Notes: generated from the sequence alone by a model not told the origin. Shown: positions 54,279 to 63,830, counted from the first letter of the stretch. The stretch is 64,000 nucleotides of DNA from Mycolicibacterium lacusdiani (GCF_021916785.1 NZ_JAKCFC010000005.1:62001-126000), one strand, 5' to 3'. Numbers and translations: made by a program.

Positions 54279-55373
54279 GTGACGATTTCCCACCGCAGGG
54301 ACCGGTTGCGTCGCCGTCTGCATGCGGCGAATCTCGACGCGATGTTGGTGACGGACCTGGTCAACGTGCGTTATCTGTCCGGATTCACCGGATCGAACGC
54401 CGCACTACTCGTGCTTGCCGACCACGACGTGCCGGTGCTGGCGACCGACGGGCGGTACGTCACGCAGGCCGGCGCCCAGTCGCCCGACGCCGAGCTGGTC
54501 ATCGAGCGGGCCTGCGGGCCCCACCTCGCGGCGCGGGCGGCGGCAGGCGGGATCGGGCGGCTGGGATACGAGAGTCACGTCGTGACCGTCGACGGGTTCG
54601 CGCAGCTGCAGAAGGCGGCCGACGGGGTCGAGTTCGTCCGGGCGGCGGGAACCGTTGAGGCGTTGCGCGAGGTCAAGGACGCCGGCGAGATCGCGCTGCT
54701 CCGGTTGGCCTGCGAGGCCGCCGACGCCGCGCTCGCCGACCTGGTCGCCGCGGGTGGGCTGCGGCCCGGCCGCACGGAGAAGGAGGTTGCCCGCGACCTC
54801 GAGTCGCGGATGCTCGACCACGGCGCCGACGGCGTCTCCTTCGAGACGATCGTGGCGGCGGGCACCAACTCGGCGATCCCGCATCACCGTCCGACCGACG
54901 CCGTGCTGGCGGCGGGCGACTTCGTGAAGATCGACTTCGGCGCGCTGGTGGCTGGTTATCACTCGGACATGACCCGCACGTTCGCATTGGCGCCGGTGGC
55001 GCAGTGGCAGCGCGACGTCTACGACCTGGTGGCCACCGCGCAGCGCGCCGGCCGCGAGGCGCTCGCGCCGGGAGTGTCGCTCAGCGCGGTCGACGGTGCA
55101 TCGCGCCAGGTCATCGCCGATGCCGGCTACGCGGAGAACTTCGGCCACGGGCTCGGGCACGGCGTCGGCCTGCAGATCCACGAAGCGCCGGGAATCAGCG
55201 CGTCATCCGCCGGTACACTGCTTGCTGGCTCTGCGGTCACCGTGGAGCCCGGTGTCTACCTGCCCGGCTACGGCGGCGTCCGCATTGAGGACACGTTGGT
55301 CGTGGGCGGGGATCACACACCCGAACCCGAGTTGCTTACCCGGTTCCCCAAGGAACTTGCAGTTCTCTCGTGA
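54279..55373 (+). CDS. pepQ: Xaa-Pro aminopeptidase/dipeptidase (PepQ)
   Basis: The 364-residue enzyme has the N-terminal creatinase-like domain and the C-terminal pita-bread fold with metal ligands: KIDFGALVAGYHSDMTRTF (two Asp), GHGLGHGVGLQIHEAP (His), and two Glu in TVEPGVYLPGYGGVRIED. It removes N-terminal residues before proline or cleaves X-Pro dipeptides. It lies 46 bases before efp, a frequent pairing. Counterpart of Rv2535c as I recall. Confidence 0.93.
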   Translation: MTISHRRDRLRRRLHAANLDAMLVTDLVNVRYLSGFTGSNAALLVLADHDVPVLATDGRYVTQAGAQSPDAELVIERACGPHLAARAAAGGIGRLGYESHVVTVDGFAQLQKAADGVEFVRAAGTVEALREVKDAGEIALLRLACEAADAALADLVAAGGLRPGRTEKEVARDLESRMLDHGADGVSFETIVAAGTNSAIPHHRPTDAVLAAGDFVKIDFGALVAGYHSDMTRTFALAPVAQWQRDVYDLVATAQRAGREALAPGVSLSAVDGASRQVIADAGYAENFGHGLGHGVGLQIHEAPGISASSAGTLLAGSAVTVEPGVYLPGYGGVRIEDTLVVGGDHTPEPELLTRFPKELAVLS

Positions 55374-55419
55374 CAACGAGGTAGGCCGCTCACGGACATG
55401 CTGAGGAGTAGTACCCAAC

Positions 55420-55983
55420 GTGGCTTCGACCGCCGACTTCAAGAATGGGCTCGTCCTGAACATCGACGGCCAGCTCTGGCAGATCACCGAGTTCCAGCAC
55501 GTCAAGCCAGGCAAGGGACCGGCCTTCGTGCGGACCAAGCTCAAGAACGTGCTATCGGGCAAGGTCGTGGACAAGACCTACAACGCCGGTGTGAAGGTGG
55601 AGACCGCCACGGTGGACCGCCGCGACGCCACCTACCTGTACCGCGACGGCGCCGACTTCGTGTTCATGGACTCCGAGGATTACGAGCAGCACTCCCTGCC
55701 CGAGGCGCTGGTCGGCCGCAACGCCGGCTTCCTGCTCGAGAGCATGCCGGTGCAGATCGCGTTCCACGACGGCGTGCCGCTGTACCTGGAGCTGCCGGTG
55801 ACCGTCGAGCTGCTGGTCGCCAGCACCGAGCCGGGGCTGCAGGGCGACCGGTCGAGCGCGGGCACCAAGCCCGCCACCCTCGAGACCGGCGCCGAGATCC
55901 AGGTGCCGCTGTTCATCAACACCGGCGACAAGCTGAAGGTCGACTCGCGTGACGGCAATTACCTGGGAAGGGTCAATGCCTGA
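55420..55983 (+). CDS. efp: Translation elongation factor P
   Basis: The 187-residue protein has three beta domains; the KOW-like first domain holds the tip loop KPGKGPAF with Lys32, the position modified in other bacteria. EF-P relieves ribosome stalling at polyproline. GTG start at 55420; AGGAG lies about 14 bases upstream. Its end overlaps the nusB ATG by 8 bases. Counterpart of Rv2534c as I recall. Confidence 0.96.
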   Translation: MASTADFKNGLVLNIDGQLWQITEFQHVKPGKGPAFVRTKLKNVLSGKVVDKTYNAGVKVETATVDRRDATYLYRDGADFVFMDSEDYEQHSLPEALVGRNAGFLLESMPVQIAFHDGVPLYLELPVTVELLVASTEPGLQGDRSSAGTKPATLETGAEIQVPLFINTGDKLKVDSRDGNYLGRVNA

Positions 55984-56569
55984 CTCGAGCCGGGGCGAGC
56001 GAAGCGACGGGATATCGAGCCGGGGCGAGCGAAGCGACGGGATATCGAGCAAGGGCGAGTGGAGTTACTCGGGCGACGAAGGCAGTCGCAAGGGTCCGGA
56101 CAAGGGCAGGCATCAGGCGCGCAAGCGCGCGGTGGACCTGCTGTTCGAGGCCGAGGCCCGCGGCATGACGCCCGCCGAGATCGCATCGTCGCGAAACGCG
56201 TTGGCGCACACGGACATGGACGTGTCGACGTTGAACCCGTACACGGTCACCGTCGCCAAGGGTGTCACCGAGCACGCCGCCCACGTCGACGACCTGATCT
56301 CGGCTCACCTGCAGGGCTGGACGTTGGAGCGGCTGCCCGCGGTCGACCGCGCGATCCTGCGCGTCGCGGTGTGGGAACTGCTGCACGCCGAGGACGTGCC
56401 GGAACCCGTCGCCGTCGACGAGGCGGTCGAGCTGGCCAAGAAGCTGTCGACCGACGATTCGCCCGGCTTCGTCAACGGGGTGCTCGGCCAGGTCATGCTG
56501 GTGACGCCACAGATCCGTGCGGCTGCGGCGGCCGTCCGAGGCACTGCCGGGCCCGCAGAGGACGCCTGA
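55976..56569 (+). CDS. nusB: Transcription antitermination factor NusB with a repeat-derived N-terminus
   Basis: The core from about residue 43 ([20 protein letters not shown]) to the end ([17 protein letters not shown]) is a normal NusB, which binds boxA RNA with NusE during rRNA transcription. The first 35 or so residues are unusual: MPD, then [10 protein letters not shown] twice and a decayed third copy [10 protein letters not shown], encoded by a 30-bp tandem repeat. The start at 55976 lies inside efp. If the repeat is untranslated, an internal start would be needed, but none is obvious nearby. Confidence 0.93.
   Translation: MPDSSRGERSDGISSRGERSDGISSKGEWSYSGDEGSRKGPDKGRHQARKRAVDLLFEAEARGMTPAEIASSRNALAHTDMDVSTLNPYTVTVAKGVTEHAAHVDDLISAHLQGWTLERLPAVDRAILRVAVWELLHAEDVPEPVAVDEAVELAKKLSTDDSPGFVNGVLGQVMLVTPQIRAAAAAVRGTAGPAEDA
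55985..56044 (+). repeat. Tandem 30-bp repeat inside the nusB 5-prime end
   Basis: Two perfect copies (55985-56014 and 56015-56044) start TCGAGCCGGG and end GGGATA; a degenerate third follows from 56045. The unit is a multiple of three, so it lengthens NusB without a frameshift. Confidence 0.92.
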
Positions 56570-56571
56570 GC

Positions 56572-57114
56572 GTGGGCGTCCCGCAGGACTGGGCGCCCTA
56601 CACCTCGGTGGACGAGGCGGCCCGGGTGTACCTGCGGGATCCCGACCTGGCACTCGAGCAGCTCCGCTCCGTCGTCGACTTCTCGGCGATCACGTCGTTC
56701 ATCATGTCGCGCGGCGAGAGTGACGAACCGTGGGGCGAAGCGGTGTGGCAGGAGGTCGTGGCCACCGACGGCAGGCGTCTGATCCTGTGGAGGGCCGACG
56801 ACGACGCGTCCGTGACCGCGGGATCGGAACCGCGCCGGATCCTCGACGCGTCGGTGCGCACGATCCTGCTGTCGACGGTCACCGACCACATCCTCACCAC
56901 TGAGTTCGAGATCCTTCCCGACGGCACCCGCAGGCTCGCCGAGGTGCGACTGCGGATGTACACCCAGCTCCTCACGCGCGCGCGTCGGAAGTCGGTCGTC
57001 GACACCGATCTGTTCTGCGAGTCGTTCCGCTACACCAAGACCGTCGACGACGGTGGTCTCGCACAGATGCAGCGGCTGATGCAATTCGGTCGCGTGCTGT
57101 CCCGCTCGGCCTAG
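56572..57114 (+). CDS. Conserved hypothetical protein (Rv2532c type)
   Basis: The 180-residue protein follows nusB by 2 bases. It is soluble, with a helical N-terminus (WAPYTSVDEAARVYLRDPDLALEQLRS) and an alternating strand region (LTTEFEILPDGTRRLAEVRLRMYTQLL). I recognise no domain. Its position matches Rv2532c in M. tuberculosis as I recall. GTG start at 56572. Confidence 0.7.
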   Translation: MGVPQDWAPYTSVDEAARVYLRDPDLALEQLRSVVDFSAITSFIMSRGESDEPWGEAVWQEVVATDGRRLILWRADDDASVTAGSEPRRILDASVRTILLSTVTDHILTTEFEILPDGTRRLAEVRLRMYTQLLTRARRKSVVDTDLFCESFRYTKTVDDGGLAQMQRLMQFGRVLSRSA

Positions 57115-57120
57115 GAGCCG

Positions 57121-58080
57121 TCAGCTCGTCGTACGGACGAACTCGACGACGATCTCGCCGAGTTCCTCGCCGCGCTGCTCCTGGACGAAGTGGCCTGCCC
57201 CAGTGATCACCCGGTGCGGCATGCCCGCGGCGCCGGGGATGCGGCTGCGGAAGACGCGATCCCAGCCTGCGGTGGCGGGGTCGCCGTCGGAGTACGCGGT
57301 CAGGAACGGCCGGTGCCACTGCTCGAGGGCGGTCATCGTGGCCCGGCCGATCGCGGCACCTGGGTCGTTGCGCGTCAGCGGGACCAGCGCGATCATCTGG
57401 CGCAGCCCCGCCTTGTAGGTCCGGTCGGGAAACGGTGCGTCGTAGGCGGCGAGGACGTCGGCGGGCAGTGGCCCCGCGACCGCGTCGAGGAAGAAGCTGG
57501 GCGTGATGTCGGGGGCGCGCTGGTAGAAGCTGACGTAGTCGAGCAGTGTCTCGGCGTGCAGCACCCGGTCGTCGCCGACACCGTGATGCGGCCAGGTCAG
57601 CAGCCCGGCCAGCGCGGGGTCGCAGGTGTGCAGGATGGTGTTGGTGGCGACGATCCTGGCGAAGCGCTGCGGGTGGCGGGCCAGCACGCTGAGCCCCAGC
57701 GGACCGCCCCAGTCCTGCACCACCAGGGTGACGTCGGCCAGATCCAGCCGGGTGACCAGGCTCGTCAGCCACTCGACGTGCCTGACGAACGTGTAATCCG
57801 TTGCCTCGGTGAGCTTGTCGGAGCGGCCATACCCGATGTTGTCTGGGGCGATGACGCGCATGCCTGCGGCGGTCAGCACGTCGATGACCAACCGGTATGC
57901 GTACGACCACGTGGGCTGCCCGTGCAGGAGCAGCGCGACGGGGCCGTCCTCGGGACCGGCATCGACGTAGTGCATGCGCAGCGGCGGGATGCCGCGGGCC
58001 TCGACGTCGACGTAGCTCGGCGCGTGGTCGAAGCCAGGCAGTCCGGCGAAACGATCGTCCGGAGTCCTCAACGCGGTCAT
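57121..58080 (-). CDS. Haloalkane dehalogenase-like alpha/beta hydrolase
   Basis: The 319-residue protein has the haloalkane dehalogenase subfamily I pattern: oxyanion motif HGQPTWSYAYR (54-64), nucleophile Asp123 in VQDWGGPLGL with the adjacent Trp that helps hold halide, PDNIGYGRSDK, and catalytic His in GAGHFVQEQ. It would replace a halogen on an alkyl carbon by hydroxyl. It resembles DhmA-type mycobacterial enzymes. It is convergent with the preceding gene (6-base gap). The natural substrate is unknown. Confidence 0.83.
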   Translation of the reverse strand: MTALRTPDDRFAGLPGFDHAPSYVDVEARGIPPLRMHYVDAGPEDGPVALLLHGQPTWSYAYRLVIDVLTAAGMRVIAPDNIGYGRSDKLTEATDYTFVRHVEWLTSLVTRLDLADVTLVVQDWGGPLGLSVLARHPQRFARIVATNTILHTCDPALAGLLTWPHHGVGDDRVLHAETLLDYVSFYQRAPDITPSFFLDAVAGPLPADVLAAYDAPFPDRTYKAGLRQMIALVPLTRNDPGAAIGRATMTALEQWHRPFLTAYSDGDPATAGWDRVFRSRIPGAAGMPHRVITGAGHFVQEQRGEELGEIVVEFVRTTS

Positions 58081-58172
58081 GTCTGGGCTCGTTCCATAGT
58101 GGGGGTTTCGCCGATTCGATCGCTGGGCAGTCTAGGCGCCTGCGCGCGCACTGACGCTCAGCTCGCTGGAAC

Positions 58173-58181
58173 GGGGGGGGG
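58173..58181 (+). repeat. Run of nine G before the permease gene
   Basis: A homopolymer of 9 G lies 7 bases before the permease ATG, next to its ribosome site GCAGG. Such tracts slip during replication and could alter expression. The rest of the gap (58081-58188) probably holds the two divergent promoters. Confidence 0.8.
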
Positions 58182-58188
58182 CAGGTTG

Positions 58189-59595
58189 ATGACTGACGAC
58201 ACCACGGTGGCACCGGAGCCGGCGGTAGGGGAGCAGCGAGGTCTCGGCACGAGCCTCAAGCCACGCCACATCACGATGATCTCGATCGCCGGGGTGATCG
58301 GCGCGGGCTTGTTCGTGGGCTCGGCGAACGCGATCAAGGAGGCTGGGCCCGCAGTCTTGATCTCCTACATCCTGGCGGGCACGCTGGTCGTGCTGGTGAT
58401 GCGCATGCTCGGCGAGATGGCGACCGCGAATCCGGACACCGGATCGTTCTCGGTGTACTCGGAGCGGGCGCTCGGCCACTGGGCGGGGTTCTCCGTTGGT
58501 TGGCTCTACTGGTGGTTCTGGGTGTTGGTGATCCCCGTCGAGGCGACTGCTGCCGCAGCGATCCTCACCGACCTCATCGGTGGCGCGCAATGGATCTGGG
58601 CATTGGCCGTGACCTTGCTGCTGACGATCACGAACCTGGTGAGCGTCGGCAACTACGGGGAGTTCGAGTTCTGGTTCGCGCTCATCAAGGTGGTCGCCAT
58701 CGTCGCGTTCATCGGCATCGGCGTCGCGGCGATCTTCGGTCTCATTCCCGACTCGGGGGTCAGCGGCATCGAGAACCTATGGCAGCCCGACGGATTCATG
58801 CCCAACGGCTTCGGCGCAGTGATCGCGGGTCTGCTCATCACGATGTTCTCGTTCATGGGCACCGAGATCGTGACCATCGCCGCGGCGGAGTCGCCGAACC
58901 CCGTGAAGGGCATCGGCAAGGCCGTCAACTCGGTCATCTGGCGCATCTCGCTGTTCTACGTCGGCTCGATCTTCGTGATCGTCGCCCTGATGCCCTACGA
59001 CCAGCTGGCCGACGGCTCCTACCAGTCGACGCTGGAGGCCATCGGCATTCCCGGGTCCAAGCTCATCATGGACCTCGTCATCCTCACAGCCGTGGCATCG
59101 TGCCTGAACTCGGCGCTGTACACGGCTTCCCGGATGCTCTACTCGCTCGGCGAGCGTCGTGACGCGCCCCAGGCCGTGCGCAAGGTCGCAGGCAACGGCG
59201 CGCCGTGGGTGGCGGTGCTCGCGTCTATGATCGTCGGATTCCTCGCCGTCGCAGGCAATTACCTGCTGCCCGAGAAGATCTTCGGGTACCTGCTGGCCAC
59301 CAGCGGGGCCGTCGCACTGTTCGTCTACCTGTCGATCGCATCGAGCCAACTGGTGCTCGGCCGCAAGATGCGGGCCGCAGGCGAGCGGGCGCCGGTGGCG
59401 ATGTGGCTGTTCCCCGGCCTGACCATGGTGACGATCGTCGGCATCGTCGCGATCCTCGTGCTGATGGCGTTCGACGCCGATCAGCAGCAGGCGATCCTGC
59501 TGTCGGCCATCTCCGCGGTCTTCATCGTCGTCGCGGGGCTGATCGTGCAGCGCAGGCACCGATCGACCCGCGCCGCCGACATCGCGAAGGTCTGA
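58189..59595 (+). CDS. Amino acid permease (APC superfamily, GabP/AnsP type)
   Basis: The 468-residue protein has twelve hydrophobic segments and the amino acid transporter signature LKPRHITMISIAGVIGAGLFVGSANAI, with FSFMGTEIVTIAAAESPNP in the sixth segment. It is probably a proton-coupled importer of GABA, Asn, or a similar amino acid. The ATG at 58189 gives a normal N-terminus; the frame is open far upstream but crosses the divergent dehalogenase. Confidence 0.9.
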   Translation: MTDDTTVAPEPAVGEQRGLGTSLKPRHITMISIAGVIGAGLFVGSANAIKEAGPAVLISYILAGTLVVLVMRMLGEMATANPDTGSFSVYSERALGHWAGFSVGWLYWWFWVLVIPVEATAAAAILTDLIGGAQWIWALAVTLLLTITNLVSVGNYGEFEFWFALIKVVAIVAFIGIGVAAIFGLIPDSGVSGIENLWQPDGFMPNGFGAVIAGLLITMFSFMGTEIVTIAAAESPNPVKGIGKAVNSVIWRISLFYVGSIFVIVALMPYDQLADGSYQSTLEAIGIPGSKLIMDLVILTAVASCLNSALYTASRMLYSLGERRDAPQAVRKVAGNGAPWVAVLASMIVGFLAVAGNYLLPEKIFGYLLATSGAVALFVYLSIASSQLVLGRKMRAAGERAPVAMWLFPGLTMVTIVGIVAILVLMAFDADQQQAILLSAISAVFIVVAGLIVQRRHRSTRAADIAKV

Positions 59596-59598
59596 GGG

Positions 59599-60819
59599 TC
59601 AGTCCTCGAGCGCCTGGTAGGTGTGGCGGACGAACTTCGGTTGCGCCGCTTGGAGTTTGAGCATGGACGTATTGCCTGCCACCGCTGCGGCAGCACTGTC
59701 GGGGCTGAGGTCGGGAAGGTTCTGGATCAGGTAGATCATGATCCGGTCGACCGACGGATCGGCCTGCCACCACGTGCCGAACGCACCCGGCCAGCTGAAC
59801 GTGCCGAGGCCGCCAGGGCCGTAGAGCTGACGCGACTGGGCGGGATCGGTCACCACCGAGAGGTTCAGGCCGAACCCGCGGCCGCGCCAGAAGGGCATGC
59901 CCAGGAACGGGATCCGCTTCTGCTCGTCGGTCAGCCGGTTGGTGCGCATCGCGGCGATGGACTCCTCGGACAGCACCCGCACGCCGTCGACGGTGCCGCC
60001 GTGCAGCAGCATCCGGGCGAACGTCAGGTAGTCGTCGGCGGTCGACCAGAGCCCCGCGCCGCCTGCGCAGAAGGGCGGCGGCGTCAACGGTGCCGGTCCC
60101 ATCGCGTCGTCGCGCAGGGTGAACCCACCGGAGCCCGACTCCTCGAGCTTGTACATCGTCGCCGCCCGGCTGCGGCCCTCGCGGGTGACGGAGAACCCGG
60201 TATCGGTCATGCCGAGCGGCTCGAAGATCCGCTCCGCCAGCACCTCCGAGAGCGGCTTGCCCTCGATGCGCGACAGCGCGATGCCAAGGACGTCGGTCGC
60301 ATGACTGTAGGTCAGCCGGTCACCGGGCTGGTGGGCCAGCGGCAGCTTGACCAGTTCGGCCAGCCAGCGGTCCTGGTCCTGACGGAACATCAGCTTGCCG
60401 TAGCCCCGGTTGAGCGGCGCTCCCACCGAGAACGCATACGCCAGACCGCTGCGATGGGTCATCAGGTCGTCGAACGTAATGGGGCGGCGCACCGGCACCG
60501 TCTTGTCGAGCGGCCCGGCCGGATCCGCCATCACCCGGAGGTCGGCGAGTTCGGGCAGCCACGGCGTGACCGGGTCGGTCAGCGCGAACCGGCCCTCCTC
60601 CACCAGCGTCATGGCGGCGGCGACGGTCACCGGCTTGCTCATCGACGCGATGCGGAAGACCGTGTCGCGCTGCATGGGGACGCGTGCGGCGACGTCGCGG
60701 TAACCGAGTTCGTTGACCTGCAGCACGCGGCCGCCCTGCCAGACGAGGGTCACGGCGCCGGCGAGTACCCCGGCGTCGATCACCTCCTGGATGGATGCCT
60801 GGTTCCCGTCGAGATTCAT
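59599..60819 (-). CDS. Serine hydrolase of the beta-lactamase/EstB fold
   Basis: The 406-residue protein has the class C beta-lactamase/penicillin-binding fold: the active Ser59 and Lys62 in IASMSKPV (SxxK), the Tyr of a YxN-like motif in RLTYSHATD, and [16 protein letters not shown] near the end. No signal peptide is seen, so it is probably a cytosolic esterase of the EstB type rather than a beta-lactamase. It is convergent with the permease (3-base gap) and divergent from pyrR. Confidence 0.85.
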   Translation of the reverse strand: MNLDGNQASIQEVIDAGVLAGAVTLVWQGGRVLQVNELGYRDVAARVPMQRDTVFRIASMSKPVTVAAAMTLVEEGRFALTDPVTPWLPELADLRVMADPAGPLDKTVPVRRPITFDDLMTHRSGLAYAFSVGAPLNRGYGKLMFRQDQDRWLAELVKLPLAHQPGDRLTYSHATDVLGIALSRIEGKPLSEVLAERIFEPLGMTDTGFSVTREGRSRAATMYKLEESGSGGFTLRDDAMGPAPLTPPPFCAGGAGLWSTADDYLTFARMLLHGGTVDGVRVLSEESIAAMRTNRLTDEQKRIPFLGMPFWRGRGFGLNLSVVTDPAQSRQLYGPGGLGTFSWPGAFGTWWQADPSVDRIMIYLIQNLPDLSPDSAAAAVAGNTSMLKLQAAQPKFVRHTYQALED

Positions 60820-60864
60820 CGCGTTTCAGCGTAGGCCGTCGATTCGGGCCCACCGCGCCGGTGG

Positions 60865-60870
60865 TAAGGT
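60865..60870 (+). promoter_or_regulatory. Probable -10 box (TAAGGT) of the pyr operon
   Basis: TAAGGT fits the TANNNT pattern; transcription would begin near 60877, leaving a leader of about 59 bases that contains the PyrR-type hairpin. Confidence 0.5.
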
Positions 60871-60886
60871 TCGGCGCAGTTCGACG

Positions 60887-60921
60887 TCCTTTAACGATCC
60901 GTCCAGCGAGGCGGAGAAGGA
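60887..60921 (+). promoter_or_regulatory. PyrR-binding hairpin masking the pyrR ribosome site
   Basis: TCCTT (60887-60891) pairs with AAGGA (60917-60921), inside the strong AAGGAGGT site. The inner stem CCG/CGG (60899-60914) presents GTCCAGCGAGG, close to the PyrR-binding consensus UCCAGAGAGG. PyrR with UMP could stabilise it and block translation, as I recall was reported for Mycobacterium smegmatis. Confidence 0.75.
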
Positions 60922-60935
60922 GGTCCGGGTACGTC

Positions 60936-61529
60936 ATGCCCAATGCCTCAGCCGGCTCTGCCGACGCCAGTCCCGATCGGGAACTGATGTCCGCGGCAGA
61001 CGTGAGCCGAACGATCTCCCGCATTGCCCATCAGATCATCGAGAAGACCGCGCTCGGCGGTCCCGATGCGCCGCGCGTCGTGCTGCTGGGCATCCCCACC
61101 CGCGGCGTCACCCTCGCCACCAGGCTGGCCCGCAACATCTCCGACTTCTCCGGCGTCGACGTGGCGACCGGCGCGCTCGACGTGACGCTGTACCGCGACG
61201 ACCTGATGTCCAAGCCGCCACGTGCGCTCGCAGAGACGACCATCCCCGACGGTGGCGTCGACGGAGCGATCGTCGTCCTGGTCGACGACGTGTTGTACTC
61301 CGGCCGCACCGTCCGCGCTGCCCTCGACGCACTGCGCGACGTGGGCCGCCCCCGGATCGTGCAGCTGGCGGTGTTCGTCGACCGCGGCCACCGCGAACTC
61401 CCCATCCGTGCCGACTACGTCGGAAAGAACGTGCCCACCTCACGCCTGGACAACGTGAAGGTCCGGTTCGCCGAACAGGACGGCGCCGACGGCGTGACGA
61501 TAGCGAACACGGGAGGGCCCCCGCGATGA
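60936..61529 (+). CDS. pyrR: Pyrimidine operon regulator PyrR / uracil phosphoribosyltransferase
   Basis: The 197-residue protein has the PRPP-binding loop [17 protein letters not shown] (DDVLYSGRT at 117-125) and the PyrR pattern [12 protein letters not shown] and [14 protein letters not shown]. It senses UMP and binds pyr leader RNA; it may also salvage uracil. The start at ATG 60936 lies 11 bases after AAGGAGGT. Its TGA is formed by the linker repeat and overlaps a mini-ORF ATG. Counterpart of Rv1379 as I recall. Confidence 0.95.
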   Translation: MPNASAGSADASPDRELMSAADVSRTISRIAHQIIEKTALGGPDAPRVVLLGIPTRGVTLATRLARNISDFSGVDVATGALDVTLYRDDLMSKPPRALAETTIPDGGVDGAIVVLVDDVLYSGRTVRAALDALRDVGRPRIVQLAVFVDRGHRELPIRADYVGKNVPTSRLDNVKVRFAEQDGADGVTIANTGGPPR

Positions 61530-61545
61530 GCGCTTGCGCGAAGAG
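61524..61545 (+). repeat. Third copy of the linker repeat core (22 bp)
   Basis: CGATGAGCGCTTGCGCGAAG and the next two bases are identical to the core of the aroB-aroQ repeats, 8.4 kb away. The part after the core differs (CAAGGATTCC). Confidence 0.9.
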
Positions 61546-61564
61546 CAAGGATTCCCAACGATGA
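61526..61564 (+). CDS. Linker mini-ORF 3 (12 aa, [12 protein letters not shown])
   Basis: An ATG overlapping the pyrR stop opens a 12-codon frame; its TGA overlaps the pyrB ATG. AAGGA inside it lies 9 bases before the pyrB start and may act as its ribosome site. Same design as the two mini-ORFs between aroB and aroQ. Translation is inferred only. Confidence 0.5.
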   Translation: MSACAKSKDSQR

Positions 61565-62508
61565 CCAGGCACCTGCTGTCGGTGGCCGATCTCGGCCGTG
61601 ACGAGGCCGCCGCGATCCTCGACGACGCCGACCGGTTCCGCGAGGCCCTGCTCGGCCGCGAGGTCAAGAAGCTGCCGACGTTGCGCGGTCGCACCGTCAT
61701 CACGATGTTCTACGAGAACTCCACGCGCACCCGGGTGTCGTTCGAGGTCGCAGGCAAGTGGATGAGCGCCGACGTCATCAACGTCAGTTCCTCGGGCTCG
61801 TCGGTGTCGAAGGGCGAGTCGCTGCGGGACACCGCGCTGACCCTGCGCGCCGCGGGCGCCGACGCGCTGATCATCCGGCATCCGGCGTCGGGTGCGGCGC
61901 AGCAGTTGGCGGAGTGGACGGCCGAAGGCTCCGGCGGCCCCTCGATCATCAACGCTGGCGACGGGATGCACGAGCACCCGACCCAGGCGCTGCTCGACGC
62001 GTTGACGATTCGGCAGCGGCTCGGGGGAGTCGAGGGCAAGCGCGTCGTCATCGTCGGCGACGTCCTGCACAGCCGCGTCGCCCGGTCGAACGTGCTGCTG
62101 CTGGCCACCCTTGGCGCGGAGGTCGTGCTCGTCGCGCCGCCGACCCTGCTGCCCACCGGGGTGTCGTCGTGGCCGGTGACGGTGTCGCACGACCTCGATG
62201 CCGAACTGCCCGGCGCCGACGTCGTGCTGATGCTGCGGGTGCAGGCCGAGCGGATGAACGGCGGCTTCTTCCCCTCGGCGCGCGAGTACTCGGTGCGCTA
62301 CGGGCTGTCGGAGAAGCGCCTCGGCAGGCTCGCCGAGGGCGTCGTCGTCCTGCACCCCGGCCCGATGCTGCGCGGCATGGAGATCGCGTCGTCGGTCGCC
62401 GATTCGTCGCAGTCGGCTGTGCTGCAACAGGTTTCCAACGGCGTACACGTCCGGATGGCGGTGCTGTTCCACCTTCTGGTCGGCAGCGGAGCGGAGGTCA
62501 GCGCATGA
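61561..62508 (+). CDS. pyrB: Aspartate carbamoyltransferase catalytic subunit
   Basis: The 315-residue enzyme has the carbamoyl phosphate motif [13 protein letters not shown] (STRTR at 54-58), [12 protein letters not shown] and the late [11 protein letters not shown]. It joins carbamoyl phosphate and aspartate. The ATG at 61561 overlaps the mini-ORF stop and its own stop overlaps pyrC (ATGA). No pyrI regulatory chain is present. Counterpart of Rv1380 as I recall. Confidence 0.97.
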   Translation: MTRHLLSVADLGRDEAAAILDDADRFREALLGREVKKLPTLRGRTVITMFYENSTRTRVSFEVAGKWMSADVINVSSSGSSVSKGESLRDTALTLRAAGADALIIRHPASGAAQQLAEWTAEGSGGPSIINAGDGMHEHPTQALLDALTIRQRLGGVEGKRVVIVGDVLHSRVARSNVLLLATLGAEVVLVAPPTLLPTGVSSWPVTVSHDLDAELPGADVVLMLRVQAERMNGGFFPSAREYSVRYGLSEKRLGRLAEGVVVLHPGPMLRGMEIASSVADSSQSAVLQQVSNGVHVRMAVLFHLLVGSGAEVSA

Positions 62509-63830
62509 CGTCTCGAGTGCACGGGTCCCGACCCATCCTGATCCGCGGCGTCCGCCCCTACGGCGAGGGAGAGCCCGTCGACGTCCTCGTGTCCGGCAGT
62601 CAGATCGCCGACATCGGAACCGACCTCACGGCGCCCGACGACGCCGACGTCGTCGACGCCCGGGGCCAGGTCCTGCTCCCTGGCTTCGTCGACCTGCACA
62701 CGCATCTGCGCGAACCGGGCCGCGAGTACGCCGAGGACATCGAAACCGGTTCGGCGGCAGCGGCACTGGGTGGCTATACCGCCGTGTTCGCCATGGCCAA
62801 CACCGATCCCGTCGCCGACACCGCCGTGGTCACCGACCACGTGTGGCACCGCGGCCAGCAGGTGGGATTGGTCGACGTGCACCCCGTTGGGGCGGTCACC
62901 GTCGGGCTGAAGGGCAAGCAACTCACCGAGATGGGCCTCATGGCAGCGGGCGTCGGCCGGGTGCGGATGTTCTCCGACGACGGCGTCTGCGTCGACGATC
63001 CGCTGGTGATGCGCCGGGCGCTGGAGTACGCCACCGGACTCGGGGTGCTCATCGCCCAGCACGCCGAGGAGCCGCGGCTCACCGTGGGCGCCGTCGCGCA
63101 CGAGGGACCCAACGCCGCCCGGCTCGGGCTCGCGGGCTGGCCCCGCGCGGCCGAGGAGTCGATCGTCGCGCGCGATGCGCTGCTGGCCCGCGATGCCGGC
63201 GCCCGCGTGCACATCTGCCATGCGTCGACGGTCGGCACGGTCGAACTCATCAGATGGGCCAAGGAACAGGGCATCTCGATCACGGCCGAGGTCACGCCGC
63301 ACCACCTGCTGCTCGACGACGCGCGCCTCGCCGACTACGACGGCCGCAACCGGGTGAACCCCCCGCTGCGGGAGGCCGACGACGCGATCGCGCTGCGCCA
63401 GGCGCTCGCCGACGGCGTCATCGACTGCGTGGCCACCGACCACGCACCCCACGCCGAGCACGAGAAGATGTGCGAGTTCGCCTCCGCGCGGCCGGGAATG
63501 CTCGGACTGCAGACGGCACTGTCGGTCGTGGTCCAGACGATGGTGCAGCCGGGACTGCTCACCTGGCGCGACGTGGCACGGGTGATGAGCGAGGCGCCCG
63601 CCGCGATCGTCGGACTGCCTGATCAGGGGCGTCCGCTCGAGGTGGGGGAGCCGGCCAACCTCACCGTGGTGGACCCCGACACCGAGTGGACCGTCACCGG
63701 ACGGACGCTGGCCAGCCGCTCGGACAACACGCCGTACGAGGCCATGACCCTGCCCGCAACCGTGACGCTGACGCTGTTGCGCGGCAAGGTGACTGCGCGC
63801 GAGGGCAAGAGCGGACTCCCGGATGAATGA
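62505..63830 (+). CDS. pyrC: Dihydroorotase
   Basis: The 441-residue amidohydrolase has the metal motif [13 protein letters not shown] (His65, His67), [19 protein letters not shown] and [10 protein letters not shown] with the catalytic Asp, typical of class I dihydroorotase. It cyclises carbamoyl aspartate. It is linked by 4-base and 8-base overlaps to pyrB and the next gene. Counterpart of Rv1381 as I recall. Confidence 0.97.
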   Translation: MTSRVHGSRPILIRGVRPYGEGEPVDVLVSGSQIADIGTDLTAPDDADVVDARGQVLLPGFVDLHTHLREPGREYAEDIETGSAAAALGGYTAVFAMANTDPVADTAVVTDHVWHRGQQVGLVDVHPVGAVTVGLKGKQLTEMGLMAAGVGRVRMFSDDGVCVDDPLVMRRALEYATGLGVLIAQHAEEPRLTVGAVAHEGPNAARLGLAGWPRAAEESIVARDALLARDAGARVHICHASTVGTVELIRWAKEQGISITAEVTPHHLLLDDARLADYDGRNRVNPPLREADDAIALRQALADGVIDCVATDHAPHAEHEKMCEFASARPGMLGLQTALSVVVQTMVQPGLLTWRDVARVMSEAPAAIVGLPDQGRPLEVGEPANLTVVDPDTEWTVTGRTLASRSDNTPYEAMTLPATVTLTLLRGKVTAREGKSGLPDE

